This document shows positions 9,021-15,602 of a DNA stretch of 64,000 nt, in pieces. The stretch comes from Paraburkholderia eburnea. GTDB lineage: Bacteria; Pseudomonadota; Gammaproteobacteria; Burkholderiales; Burkholderiaceae. The stretch is taken from positions 1 to 64,000 of the forward strand of contig NZ_PQGA01000021.1 in the NCBI RefSeq assembly GCF_002917095.1, in the 5' to 3' direction. A program made the position numbers and the translations under genes. Under the pieces are notes generated by a model. That model did no database searches. It was not told where the DNA came from and was given only the letters and a program-made list of their open reading frames with translations. Within the stretch, counting starts at the first letter, position 1; each line of letters starts with the position of its first letter.

Positions 9021-9995
9021 TTAGTGGGTCGCGCCAGAAGGCGTGGCTTGCTTCCAGCCGTTTTGCAGGATCGCTTGCTGGCGGGCATCGACAGCGTTTT
9101 CGCCGCTCGCCGGCGTCGCGTTGGTGGCTGCAGTCGCCGATGCTTGCGGCGCCCAGGCCGTCGACAGAATGGCGCGCTCCATCAAGGATTGCGCCTGCTC
9201 GCTGCTCGAATCGATTGCGAGCGCTTCCGATGCCTGTTGCTGCACGCAGGCCCAGTTATTCTGGTTCGCGCATTGGTTTGCGTTTTGCAGCGCATTGTCG
9301 CGACGTTGCTCGCGCCCTGCGATATCGCGCCGGATTGCCTGCGCGTCGGCGTTGCCTGCATCGCTGGACAGCGCGGCATTGTCGGCGGCCTTTGCATCGG
9401 ACAAATTGTTTGCCGCGAGACCCGCGTGCGCGGCGCGCAGGCTGTCGGGGACATCCTTGAATTGAGGCACGGCGACGGGCCTCGGCGTGTCGGCTTGCTG
9501 CGCGGTATCGGGGGGATGGGCGGTATTGGCGTTATTGTCGGAAGGCGCCACCCCCTTCGCGAGTTGCCGTGGCAGGTAGGGCAGGATCGAGCCGACCAGC
9601 GAGTGCGCGCCTTGTTCGTCGCCCGCGCTGTCGGGCTTGCGGTTGCCGCCCAGGATCAGATACGCCGCATAGGCCAGCGCGAGAAACAGGAAGACGAGCA
9701 GGACGACTTTGGGAAAGCTGCGCCGCCCGATCTGGCCGGGCGACGATTCATGTTCGATCGCCGTGTGATGCTGGAATTCGGGCTTCACCGACGGATGATC
9801 GATCGCCGGTACGGCAGGTGCTCGCGAGGCGACGGACGGCAGGGATGGGTTTCTGGAGCGCACGCGTAGCGCGGCCCTTTCGAGCGGACGCTTCGCGCCG
9901 CAATAAGGGCAGCTATCGACGTACTCCTTGAGCATACCGCCACAGTGTTTGCACGCTGCGGGGAAATGCTGGTCATGAATAGTCTGAGCGGACAT
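9021..9995 (-). CDS. zinc-ribbon single-pass membrane protein with TPR-like periplasmic part
   Basis: A 324-residue protein starting at ATG 9995 (a GGTGGGG tract lies upstream; in-frame ATG 10025 and TTG 10067 are less likely). Residues ~15-40 hold two CxxC pairs (CKHC, CPYC), a zinc ribbon. A linker leads to one membrane helix, VVLLVFLFLALAYAAYLIL, near residue 105. The remainder is polar and alanine-rich, with repeating helical segments (GLAANNLSDAKAADNAAL, NNWACVQQQASEALAI) that look like TPR units. Topology would put the ribbon in the cytosol and the repeats in the periplasm. The function is unknown. Co-transcription with the TAXI protein suggests it helps sense or present that ligand, which is inference only. 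Confidence 0.6.
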   Translation of the reverse strand: MSAQTIHDQHFPAACKHCGGMLKEYVDSCPYCGAKRPLERAALRVRSRNPSLPSVASRAPAVPAIDHPSVKPEFQHHTAIEHESSPGQIGRRSFPKVVLLVFLFLALAYAAYLILGGNRKPDSAGDEQGAHSLVGSILPYLPRQLAKGVAPSDNNANTAHPPDTAQQADTPRPVAVPQFKDVPDSLRAAHAGLAANNLSDAKAADNAALSSDAGNADAQAIRRDIAGREQRRDNALQNANQCANQNNWACVQQQASEALAIDSSSEQAQSLMERAILSTAWAPQASATAATNATPASGENAVDARQQAILQNGWKQATPSGATH

Positions 9996-10314
9996 GCTGT
10001 AGCCCCACCGTGATGGCGATGCCATGTCGGCATGCTCAGGATCGTTGTTGAAGCGATCGGCTAACAATCGCGGAACTCACGATCTACATGCGCAGGAAAA
10101 CCTGGAAAGCGGCGGCTCGGACCGGCGCAGCCGCTTGAAGAAAATATGGGGGGTTTCCCACATTGCGTCAATCGCCGTTGTTACCTAGCGCACATAAACC
10201 TTGCGCAGATGGCGGATTCAGCTTGCAGGAAGGCTATTTTGGCGCAGTCGCGATACGGAAAGACCGTCTCTTTGTTCAGAAGAAATGATTCACGGTGTCA
10301 ACCACACAATTAAA

Positions 10315-10330
10315 ATGCAAACGTTTGCTC
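10315..10330. promoter_or_regulatory. LacI/PurR-type operator-like palindrome
   Basis: GCAAACGTTTGC at 10317-10328 is a perfect 12-bp palindrome with the central CG step and the AAACGTTT core of LacI/PurR-family operators. A second related site, CGCAAACGTTTTCT, occurs at 11044-11057 just before bcsD. A weaker one, ACGAAACGTTTGCGC (~10717-10731), lies inside the gene between them. Confidence 0.5.
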
Positions 10331-10444
10331 TCTATGTACAGACAAATAACTCAGAATTCATATTCGTGTGATGTGATAAGCAGTCCATCGTATGGTAGGA
10401 TTTTTCGCATCCGATGACTGCCGCAAACAGCGTTGGATACCCGG

Positions 10445-10477
10445 GCTGCCGCGTCACACGATACGGCGGCTTTTTTT
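10445..10477 (+). terminator. Rho-independent terminator inside the leader (possible attenuator)
   Basis: GCTGCCG (10445-10451) pairs with CGGCGGC (10464-10470), a 7-bp stem with one G-U pair, followed directly by seven Ts (10471-10477). The left-arm sequence CTGCCGC also occurs 28 bases upstream (10418-10424), so the right arm has two alternative partners. It sits ~88 bases before the gene at 10565, so it either ends a short RNA or attenuates that gene. Confidence 0.6.
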
Positions 10478-10564
10478 GTGCACGCATACGGGGCACACAT
10501 AAAAATAATTCAAATCGACCTCATGTCCGGACAGCTTGCCGGATAGAGAGCGTCGCGATAAAAA

Positions 10565-11041
10565 ATGAAAACGACCGAATTCATGGTTCGTTTCCCGGGG
10601 CGTGGAAACGATCAAGCGCGTTACAGCGTCATCGTCGTACAGGGTGTCAGTGTCACCTTCATTCGAATCGGCTCTTCGGAAAAGCCGTTTTCGCTCATTG
10701 TGCCGAGAGTGCACGACGAAACGTTTGCGCATGCACCTGCGGAAGTTCTTGCGCGGCTGGCAATAGCGCAGGTGATCTACACGGAACTTTTCGAAGCGCA
10801 TCCGCAGGCCACAATCGATCTCGCGGTTCACGGCCCGCTCTGGGATGGCGATCTGGATGCGGGTCAGTGGGAGCACGGCATGGCCGACCCGGCGCCCGGG
10901 TCCGCGGAGCCGCGAGAGCACGAAGCCGCGCCAGTCGCCCGGCAACACGTAGAGGCCAAAGCGGTCCATACTAACCCGCTCACTCGTCTGATGAATATGA
11001 CGAGGCGTTACCGCGTCAATATGTCCGACATGCCCCTTTAA
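10565..11041 (+). CDS. hypothetical protein at the head of the cellulose locus
   Basis: A 158-residue soluble protein that I do not recognise. Residues 1-100 look like a compact alpha/beta domain (FMVRFPGRG, YSVIVVQGVSVTFIRIG, EVLARLAIAQVIYTELFEAHP). Residues 105-158 are polar and probably disordered (DPAPGSAEPREHEAAPVARQ) with a basic end, TRLMNMTRRYRVN. No signal peptide or membrane helix is present. It has the same direction as the bcs genes, 225 bases upstream of bcsD, and is bracketed by two PurR-like palindromes, with a terminator in its leader. The position suggests a regulator or accessory factor for cellulose synthesis, but nothing in the sequence proves this. Confidence 0.6.
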   Translation: MKTTEFMVRFPGRGNDQARYSVIVVQGVSVTFIRIGSSEKPFSLIVPRVHDETFAHAPAEVLARLAIAQVIYTELFEAHPQATIDLAVHGPLWDGDLDAGQWEHGMADPAPGSAEPREHEAAPVARQHVEAKAVHTNPLTRLMNMTRRYRVNMSDMPL

Positions 11042-11042
11042 C

Positions 11043-11058
11043 TCGCAAACGTTTTCTA
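11043..11058. promoter_or_regulatory. second LacI/PurR-type operator-like site
   Basis: CGCAAACGTTTTCT lies at 11044-11057, three bases after the stop of the preceding gene and ~220 bases before bcsD. It matches the PurR-type pattern CGCAAACGTTTTCG-like and shares GCAAACGTTT with the palindrome at 10317. A -10-like TATAAT follows at 11137-11142, so this site would sit upstream of a bcs promoter. Confidence 0.5.
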
Positions 11059-11136
11059 TGATTAATTTGTCGCGCGAGCGTGACAGTTGGGGCGGTTCTG
11101 AACAAATTTAAAAATAAAAACCGGATGGATAAAAAG

Positions 11137-11142
11137 TATAAT
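11137..11142 (+). promoter_or_regulatory. candidate -10 box for the bcs operon
   Basis: A consensus TATAAT stands in an AT-rich island (11095-11142) in otherwise GC-rich DNA, 125 bases before bcsD. No good TTGACA-like -35 is found 16-18 bases upstream, so an activator or another sigma factor may be needed. Confidence 0.4.
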
Positions 11143-11266
11143 CCGGCGCGCGCCACGTTTGTGATCATTGCGCAAAACCTCGGTCGCTGCCCGAATGGTG
11201 TTCAGGGCCGTTTTCCCAGTTCTGCAGTCGCAATGTGCGCCGCCCGGCCGTGCGCATCGAGATTTC

Positions 11267-11695
11267 ATGAATTCCACGCCTGCACCGCAATGGCTGCCGT
11301 TCCTGTCGTTCTTTTCGCAGGAGCTGACGCAAAACCTGACACCCCGGCTCCTCAGCCAGCTCATGCGTGGCGCGGGCGCGCAGTTCGCCGTTCAATACGC
11401 GCTGGCGGACGCGGGCACCGTCGCCGAGATGCAGGACGCGATGAATCGGGTCTGGAGCGCAATCGCCTGGGGCGTGGTCGAAATTCGCGAGGCCCAGGAC
11501 TGGCTCGTGATGACGCACTACCACGCGCCGCTCAAGGCGGCGTTCGGCCCGGAAAATGTGGCGTGGGCCGGGGCTTTCCTCGAAGGGGTCTACGAAACGT
11601 GGATGCATCGGCTGGGCGCCGATCCCCAACTGCGAATGACCACAGCCGGTCCCGCAGATGCGTCGGGAACGATGGTTTTTCTTTTCGGCAAGTAA
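11267..11695 (+). CDS. bcsD: cellulose synthase subunit D
   Basis: A 142-residue protein from ATG 11267, near the usual BcsD size. It shows the family features: a mostly helical body with FSQELTQNLTPRLLSQLMRGAGAQFA, then WSAIAWGVVEIREAQDWLVMTHYHAPLK and a C-terminal strand GTMVFLFGK. In Komagataeibacter, BcsD is a periplasmic ring through which glucan chains pass so that they crystallise together. Like those proteins this one has no obvious signal peptide. It is the first recognisable bcs gene, followed after 106 bases by bcsP. Its presence suggests organised fibrillar cellulose rather than wholly amorphous polymer. Confidence 0.8.
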   Translation: MNSTPAPQWLPFLSFFSQELTQNLTPRLLSQLMRGAGAQFAVQYALADAGTVAEMQDAMNRVWSAIAWGVVEIREAQDWLVMTHYHAPLKAAFGPENVAWAGAFLEGVYETWMHRLGADPQLRMTTAGPADASGTMVFLFGK

Positions 11696-11801
11696 AAGAG
11701 AAGTAAAAAAGGAAGTAAAGGGCAAGTGGAGACAAGCGAGTTGTGCGGATGCGCATGACGCGCATTGGTTGACAGCACAACGAATACGACGGGGTCGACG
11801 C

Positions 11802-12275
11802 ATGAGCGGTGCTTCGGATATTGCGAAACTTTTCGAGGTAGCAGGCGGAAGTCCAGCGCAGTACCGGGAAGTGGAGAGGACGGAGCAGATCGAAGGTGCG
11901 CGTGGGCGTTGGTCCGCGCACGCCGATACCGATACTGAACCCGACCGCGCCGCGCAGGACGATGCCGGTCTCGATGCGTCGCAGCCGCTGATTGCATGGT
12001 CCATTGCCGCTGTCGCGTCCGAGCCGCCCCCGGTCGTGCTGGCCGTCCAGACGCCGCCCGCCATCGAAGCCGCCGTTCAACCCGAGGCCCACGCCCAGCC
12101 TCAAGCCGAGGTTTTCCCGCCCGCCGCGATTCAACCCGACGCTGAACCCACTGTTCAACCCGCTCCCGAGCCCGCCACCCCCACGCCGCAGTCCGCCACG
12201 CTTGGCAGCGTGTTTGCGCGCCTCATGGAACGCAACGAGCCTCGGGCTGACGTTACGCCACGCGGAGAGCCATGA
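11802..12275 (+). CDS. bcsP: BcsP: proline-rich cellulose protein with a BcsR-like N-terminus
   Basis: A 157-residue protein. Residues 4-25 (SDIAKLFEVAGGSPAQYREV) follow the short conserved motif of BcsR, which in enterobacteria binds BcsQ and supports c-di-GMP-dependent assembly of the synthase complex. The rest is a long alanine/proline/glutamine-rich region, probably disordered, ending in a conserved-looking helix SATLGSVFARLMERN that could be a second docking site. The stop overlaps the bcsQ start in ATGA (12272-12275), so translation is coupled to its predicted partner. The assignment rests on the motif and position. Confidence 0.75.
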   Translation: MSGASDIAKLFEVAGGSPAQYREVERTEQIEGARGRWSAHADTDTEPDRAAQDDAGLDASQPLIAWSIAAVASEPPPVVLAVQTPPAIEAAVQPEAHAQPQAEVFPPAAIQPDAEPTVQPAPEPATPTPQSATLGSVFARLMERNEPRADVTPRGEP

Positions 12276-13336
12276 TCGTCGTCGCGGTCGTTTCCGCCAA
12301 GGGCGGCGTGGGCAAAAGCACGATAGCCGCCAATCTGGCCGTCGCGCTGAGCCGTCACGCGCGCACGGTGATGGCCGTCGATCTCGATCCCCAGAACGCC
12401 CTGCATTTGCACCTTGGCGGTCAGCCGCAGGACATCGGCGGTCTGTCGCGCGCGAGCGTGGCCGGCACGGCATGGGGCGACGTTGCCACGCGTGCCGCGT
12501 CGGGCGTGCGCGTGCTGCCTTTTGGTCAGATCAATGAAGCCGATTTGCCGACGCTGGAGCGCCGCATCGCCGTCGATCTGCACTGGCTCCCGACCCATCT
12601 GCGCAGCCTCGATCTGCCTGACGATGCCGTTGTGATCCTGGACACGCCGCCGGGTGTTTCCAATTACCTTCGCCAGGTGCTGGCCACAGCCGATCTGGTG
12701 ATCTCCGTCGTGCTGGCCGATGCGGCGTCTTATGCCACGTTGCCGCAGATCGACAATCTGATCCGCCGTCATCACGGCGCGCGACCCGACAGCCGCGAAT
12801 CCGTGTGCATCGTCAATCAGGTCGAAGCGACGAGCCGCCTGTCGCGCGAATCGCTGCAGTTGATCGAAGGCGTTCCCGGCAAGCGCGTGCTGGGCCGCGT
12901 GCGGTTGGATCGCTCGGTGAGCGAGGCGTTGGCGCGCGGGCAAACCGTCGTCGAGTCCTCGCAGGACAGCGTGGGCCGCCAGGACCTGATGGCGTGCGCC
13001 GAACGGGTATTGCAGCTTTTGCCGCCGCTCGGCCAGCAGCCTTCTGACGCGGCAGAAATGGCAGAAGCGGCAGAAATGGCAGAAGCGGCAGAAGCGGCAG
13101 AAGCGGCAGAAGCGGCAGAAGCGGCAGAAGCGGCAGAAGCGGCAGAAGCGGCAGAAGCGGCAGAAGCGGATAAGCCGGGCGCGCCCGCCGAAACGACGGT
13201 CGTAACAGGCGACGACGGCCGCCCCGATGTGCAAGCCGCGAAGAACTCGCGCAGAGCGGGCGTGTATCGGTTGATGGCGGTACTGCTGTGTGCGGTGCTG
13301 GTGCTTCTGATCGTGCTGTGGATCAGGACGCGCTAG
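12272..13336 (+). CDS. bcsQ: BcsQ: MinD/ParA-type ATPase with repeat linker and C-terminal membrane anchor
   Basis: A 354-residue protein. Residues 1-245 are a typical BcsQ/YhjQ P-loop ATPase: deviant Walker A KGGVGKST (10-17), DLDPQNALHLHLGG, and a Walker B region ILDTPPGVSNYLRQVL. In enterobacteria BcsQ with BcsR forms a cytosolic complex on the cellulose synthase. What is odd is the tail. Residues ~260-299 are thirteen near-identical triplets (AAE, two of them MAE) encoded by a 9-bp tandem repeat. A polar stretch and one clear membrane helix follow (LMAVLLCAVLVLLIVLW, about residues 330-348), ending in RTR. E. coli BcsQ is ~250 residues without this anchor. The bcsA start follows after 10 bases. 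Confidence 0.88.
   Translation: MIVVAVVSAKGGVGKSTIAANLAVALSRHARTVMAVDLDPQNALHLHLGGQPQDIGGLSRASVAGTAWGDVATRAASGVRVLPFGQINEADLPTLERRIAVDLHWLPTHLRSLDLPDDAVVILDTPPGVSNYLRQVLATADLVISVVLADAASYATLPQIDNLIRRHHGARPDSRESVCIVNQVEATSRLSRESLQLIEGVPGKRVLGRVRLDRSVSEALARGQTVVESSQDSVGRQDLMACAERVLQLLPPLGQQPSDAAEMAEAAEMAEAAEAAEAAEAAEAAEAAEAAEAAEAAEADKPGAPAETTVVTGDDGRPDVQAAKNSRRAGVYRLMAVLLCAVLVLLIVLWIRTR
13049..13165 (+). repeat. 9-bp in-frame tandem repeat within bcsQ, 13 units
   Basis: The unit is GCGGCAGAA (Ala-Ala-Glu). Units 2 and 4 begin ATG instead of GCG; the last nine units (13085-13165) are identical. Because the unit is a multiple of three, slippage would change linker length without breaking the frame. 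The predicted product is a rigid or coiled, acidic Ala/Glu helix. Confidence 0.95.
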
Positions 13337-13346
13337 GGAACTCGCC

Positions 13347-15602
13347 ATGGCATTCATGAAACGCAAGCCGATATCGCCGAAGCAGGAAAGCCGACTGCCG
13401 TCCGCCGGGACAGGCCAGAGCGACGATGCGGGCGACTGGGACGACGCCCTGCTCAACACGGGGACGGCGCTGCTGGCCCCCGGCTGGGCGCGCCTGCTCG
13501 TGACGCTGGCGGCCGTGCTGCTGTTCGTCTCCACGCTGACCGTGCACCTGGCTTTGTCGCAGCAATGGGTGTTCGCCATCCTGTGTATGGGCGTCGCCGT
13601 TTTTCTGAGCCGCGTCCGGGGCCGGGTGCTCACGGTGTCGCTGGTGGCGTTGTCGGTGTTCGTGTCCTTGCGCTACCTGTACTGGCGCGTGACGCAGACG
13701 CTCGGCTTCGCGAGTCCGCTCGACCGGACCTTCGGCTATCTGCTGCTGGCGGCGGAGGGCTACGCCGTGCTGATGCTGTTGTGCAGCTACTTCCAGACGC
13801 TCTGGCCGCTGCATCGCCGGCCCGTGCCGCTGCCCGCCGACACCTCGCTCTGGCCCACGGTGGATGTGCTCATTCCGACCTACAACGAGCCGCTGGAAGT
13901 CGTGCGCCAGTCGGTGCTCGCCGCGACGCTGCTCGACTGGCCCGCCGACAAACTGCGCGTCTATCTGCTCGACGATGGCCGCCGCGACGAGTTCCGCCAG
14001 TTCTGCGAGCAGGCGGGCGTGGAGTACCTGACGCGTGCGGACAACAAGTACGCCAAGGCGGGCAACCTCAACGCGGCGCTCGCCCGAACCAGCGGCGAAT
14101 TCGTCGCGGTGTTCGACTGCGATCACGTCACGACGCGCTCATTTCTGCAGGTCTGCATGGGCTGGTTCCTCAAGGATCCGAAGATGGCGATGGTGCAGAC
14201 GCCACACGTGTTCTATTCGCCGGATCCGTTCGAGCGCAACCTCGAAACCTTCCGCAAGGTGCCCAACGAGGGCGACCTGTTCTATGGCGTCCTGCAAAAC
14301 GGCAACGACCTCTGGAATGCCGCGTTCTTCTGCGGCTCCTGTGCGGTGCTGCGCCGTTCGGCGCTCGACGATGTGGGCGGCGTGGCGACGGAAAGCGTCA
14401 CGGAAGACGCGCTGACCGCGCTCAAGATGAGCATGAAGGGGTACAACACGGCTTATCTTGCGATCCCGCAGGCCGCGGGCCTCGCCACCGAAAGCCTGGG
14501 CCGCCATGTCGGCCAGCGGATTCGCTGGGCGCGCGGCATGGCCGAAATCTTCCGCCAGTTCAATCCGCTTCTGATCAAGGGGCTGTCGGTGCCGCAGCGG
14601 CTCTGTTATCTGAGCGCGATGATGCACTTCTTCTTCGGCTTGCCGCGCCTCGTGTTCCTGATCACGCCGATGGCGTATCTGTTCTTCGGCGCGCACGTCT
14701 TCCACGCGTCGGCGCTAATGGTGCTGGCCTATGCCGTGCCGCACCTTGTAATTTCGAGCGTCGGCGCGTCGCGCATCCAGGGGCGTTTTCGGCACTCGTT
14801 CTGGAGCGAGGTCTATGAAACGGTGCTGGCGTGGTACGTCGTCGTGCCCGCGCTCCAGGCCGTGTTCTTCCCCGGCAGCAAGGGCTTCAACGTGACGTCC
14901 AAGGGCGGCGTGATCCGCCAGTCCTTCCTGGACTGGGCGATGGCGCGGCCCTATATCGGCCTGCTGCTCATCAACCTGGCCGGTTTCGTGGTCGGTGTCG
15001 TCGGCCTGATCCGCAGTCCCGGCTGGCCCGAAGCGATGAGTATCGTGTTCAACCTGGTCTGGGTGATCTACAACGTCATGAACCTGAGCGCGGCGGCGGG
15101 CGTCGCGACCGAATCGAAACAACTGCGCCTCACGCCGCGCGTGCCGATCGAATTGCCGGCCGCCGTGCGGCTGGCCGATGGCCGCCACGTCGCCTGCCAG
15201 ACCAGCGACTATTCGCAGGGCGGTCTCGGCCTCGTGCTGCCGGAGAATGCGCCGATGCCCGAGCGCGGCGAGCGCATCCTCGTGTCGGTGTTCCGCGACG
15301 ACTACGAAGGCAAATTCCCCGCCGAAGTCCAGGTGTGCCGTGGCCGTACCGTGGGCGTGAGCTTCCCTGTACTGACGATCGATCAGGAACGCGACCTCAT
15401 GCGCGTGACGTTCTCGCGCGCCGATAGCTGGATTGCGTCGTGGGGCCGCTATCGTCCGGACCGGCCGCTGCGCAGCCTGTTCGAGGTGCTTACGGTGGGC
15501 GTGCGCGGTCTGAAGGATCTGTTCCGGCATCTGCTGCTGGGCGGGCGCGCGCGCCTGAGCCGTGTAGCGGGGACTGGCGAGACGGGATCGAAGCAATCGT
15601 GA
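13347..15602 (+). CDS. bcsA: cellulose synthase catalytic subunit with PilZ domain
   Basis: A 751-residue inner-membrane GT2 glycosyltransferase using UDP-glucose. The catalytic residues are intact: DD 209-210 in LLDDGRRDE, DCD 258-260, TED 352-354 and QRIRW 390-394. Membrane helices lie at ~45-150 and ~415-580. Residues ~592-690 form the PilZ domain with RLTPR (594-598) and DYSQGG (621-626), the RxxxR and DxSxxG pair that binds c-di-GMP and releases the gating loop. The gene follows bcsQ by 10 bases and its stop overlaps the first bcsB start. Length and layout fit the family, although the N-terminus is shorter than in enterobacteria. Confidence 0.95.
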   Translation: MAFMKRKPISPKQESRLPSAGTGQSDDAGDWDDALLNTGTALLAPGWARLLVTLAAVLLFVSTLTVHLALSQQWVFAILCMGVAVFLSRVRGRVLTVSLVALSVFVSLRYLYWRVTQTLGFASPLDRTFGYLLLAAEGYAVLMLLCSYFQTLWPLHRRPVPLPADTSLWPTVDVLIPTYNEPLEVVRQSVLAATLLDWPADKLRVYLLDDGRRDEFRQFCEQAGVEYLTRADNKYAKAGNLNAALARTSGEFVAVFDCDHVTTRSFLQVCMGWFLKDPKMAMVQTPHVFYSPDPFERNLETFRKVPNEGDLFYGVLQNGNDLWNAAFFCGSCAVLRRSALDDVGGVATESVTEDALTALKMSMKGYNTAYLAIPQAAGLATESLGRHVGQRIRWARGMAEIFRQFNPLLIKGLSVPQRLCYLSAMMHFFFGLPRLVFLITPMAYLFFGAHVFHASALMVLAYAVPHLVISSVGASRIQGRFRHSFWSEVYETVLAWYVVVPALQAVFFPGSKGFNVTSKGGVIRQSFLDWAMARPYIGLLLINLAGFVVGVVGLIRSPGWPEAMSIVFNLVWVIYNVMNLSAAAGVATESKQLRLTPRVPIELPAAVRLADGRHVACQTSDYSQGGLGLVLPENAPMPERGERILVSVFRDDYEGKFPAEVQVCRGRTVGVSFPVLTIDQERDLMRVTFSRADSWIASWGRYRPDRPLRSLFEVLTVGVRGLKDLFRHLLLGGRARLSRVAGTGETGSKQS

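Larger units (their letters stand above)
9996..10564. promoter_or_regulatory. long divergent regulatory region upstream of the cellulose locus
   Basis: Nearly 570 bases without a gene, noticeably more AT-rich than its surroundings from about 10260 to 10400. It contains a perfect 12-bp palindrome (10317-10328), a -10-like TAGGAT near 10396, and an intrinsic terminator (10445-10477) lying before, not after, the next gene. Individual elements are listed separately. Confidence 0.5.

Noticed and set aside
10390..10477. c-di-GMP (GEMM) riboswitch before the cellulose locus
   Set aside because: The conserved GEMM core segments are not found; only a terminator and a duplicated short arm are seen.
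13049..13165. Tandem array as a CRISPR or satellite element
   Set aside because: Units are 9 bp, contiguous, without spacers, and in frame within bcsQ.
12155..13633. Minus-strand frame with a repeated Arg-Phe-Cys pattern
   Set aside because: It is only the complement of the Ala-Ala-Glu repeat in bcsQ.
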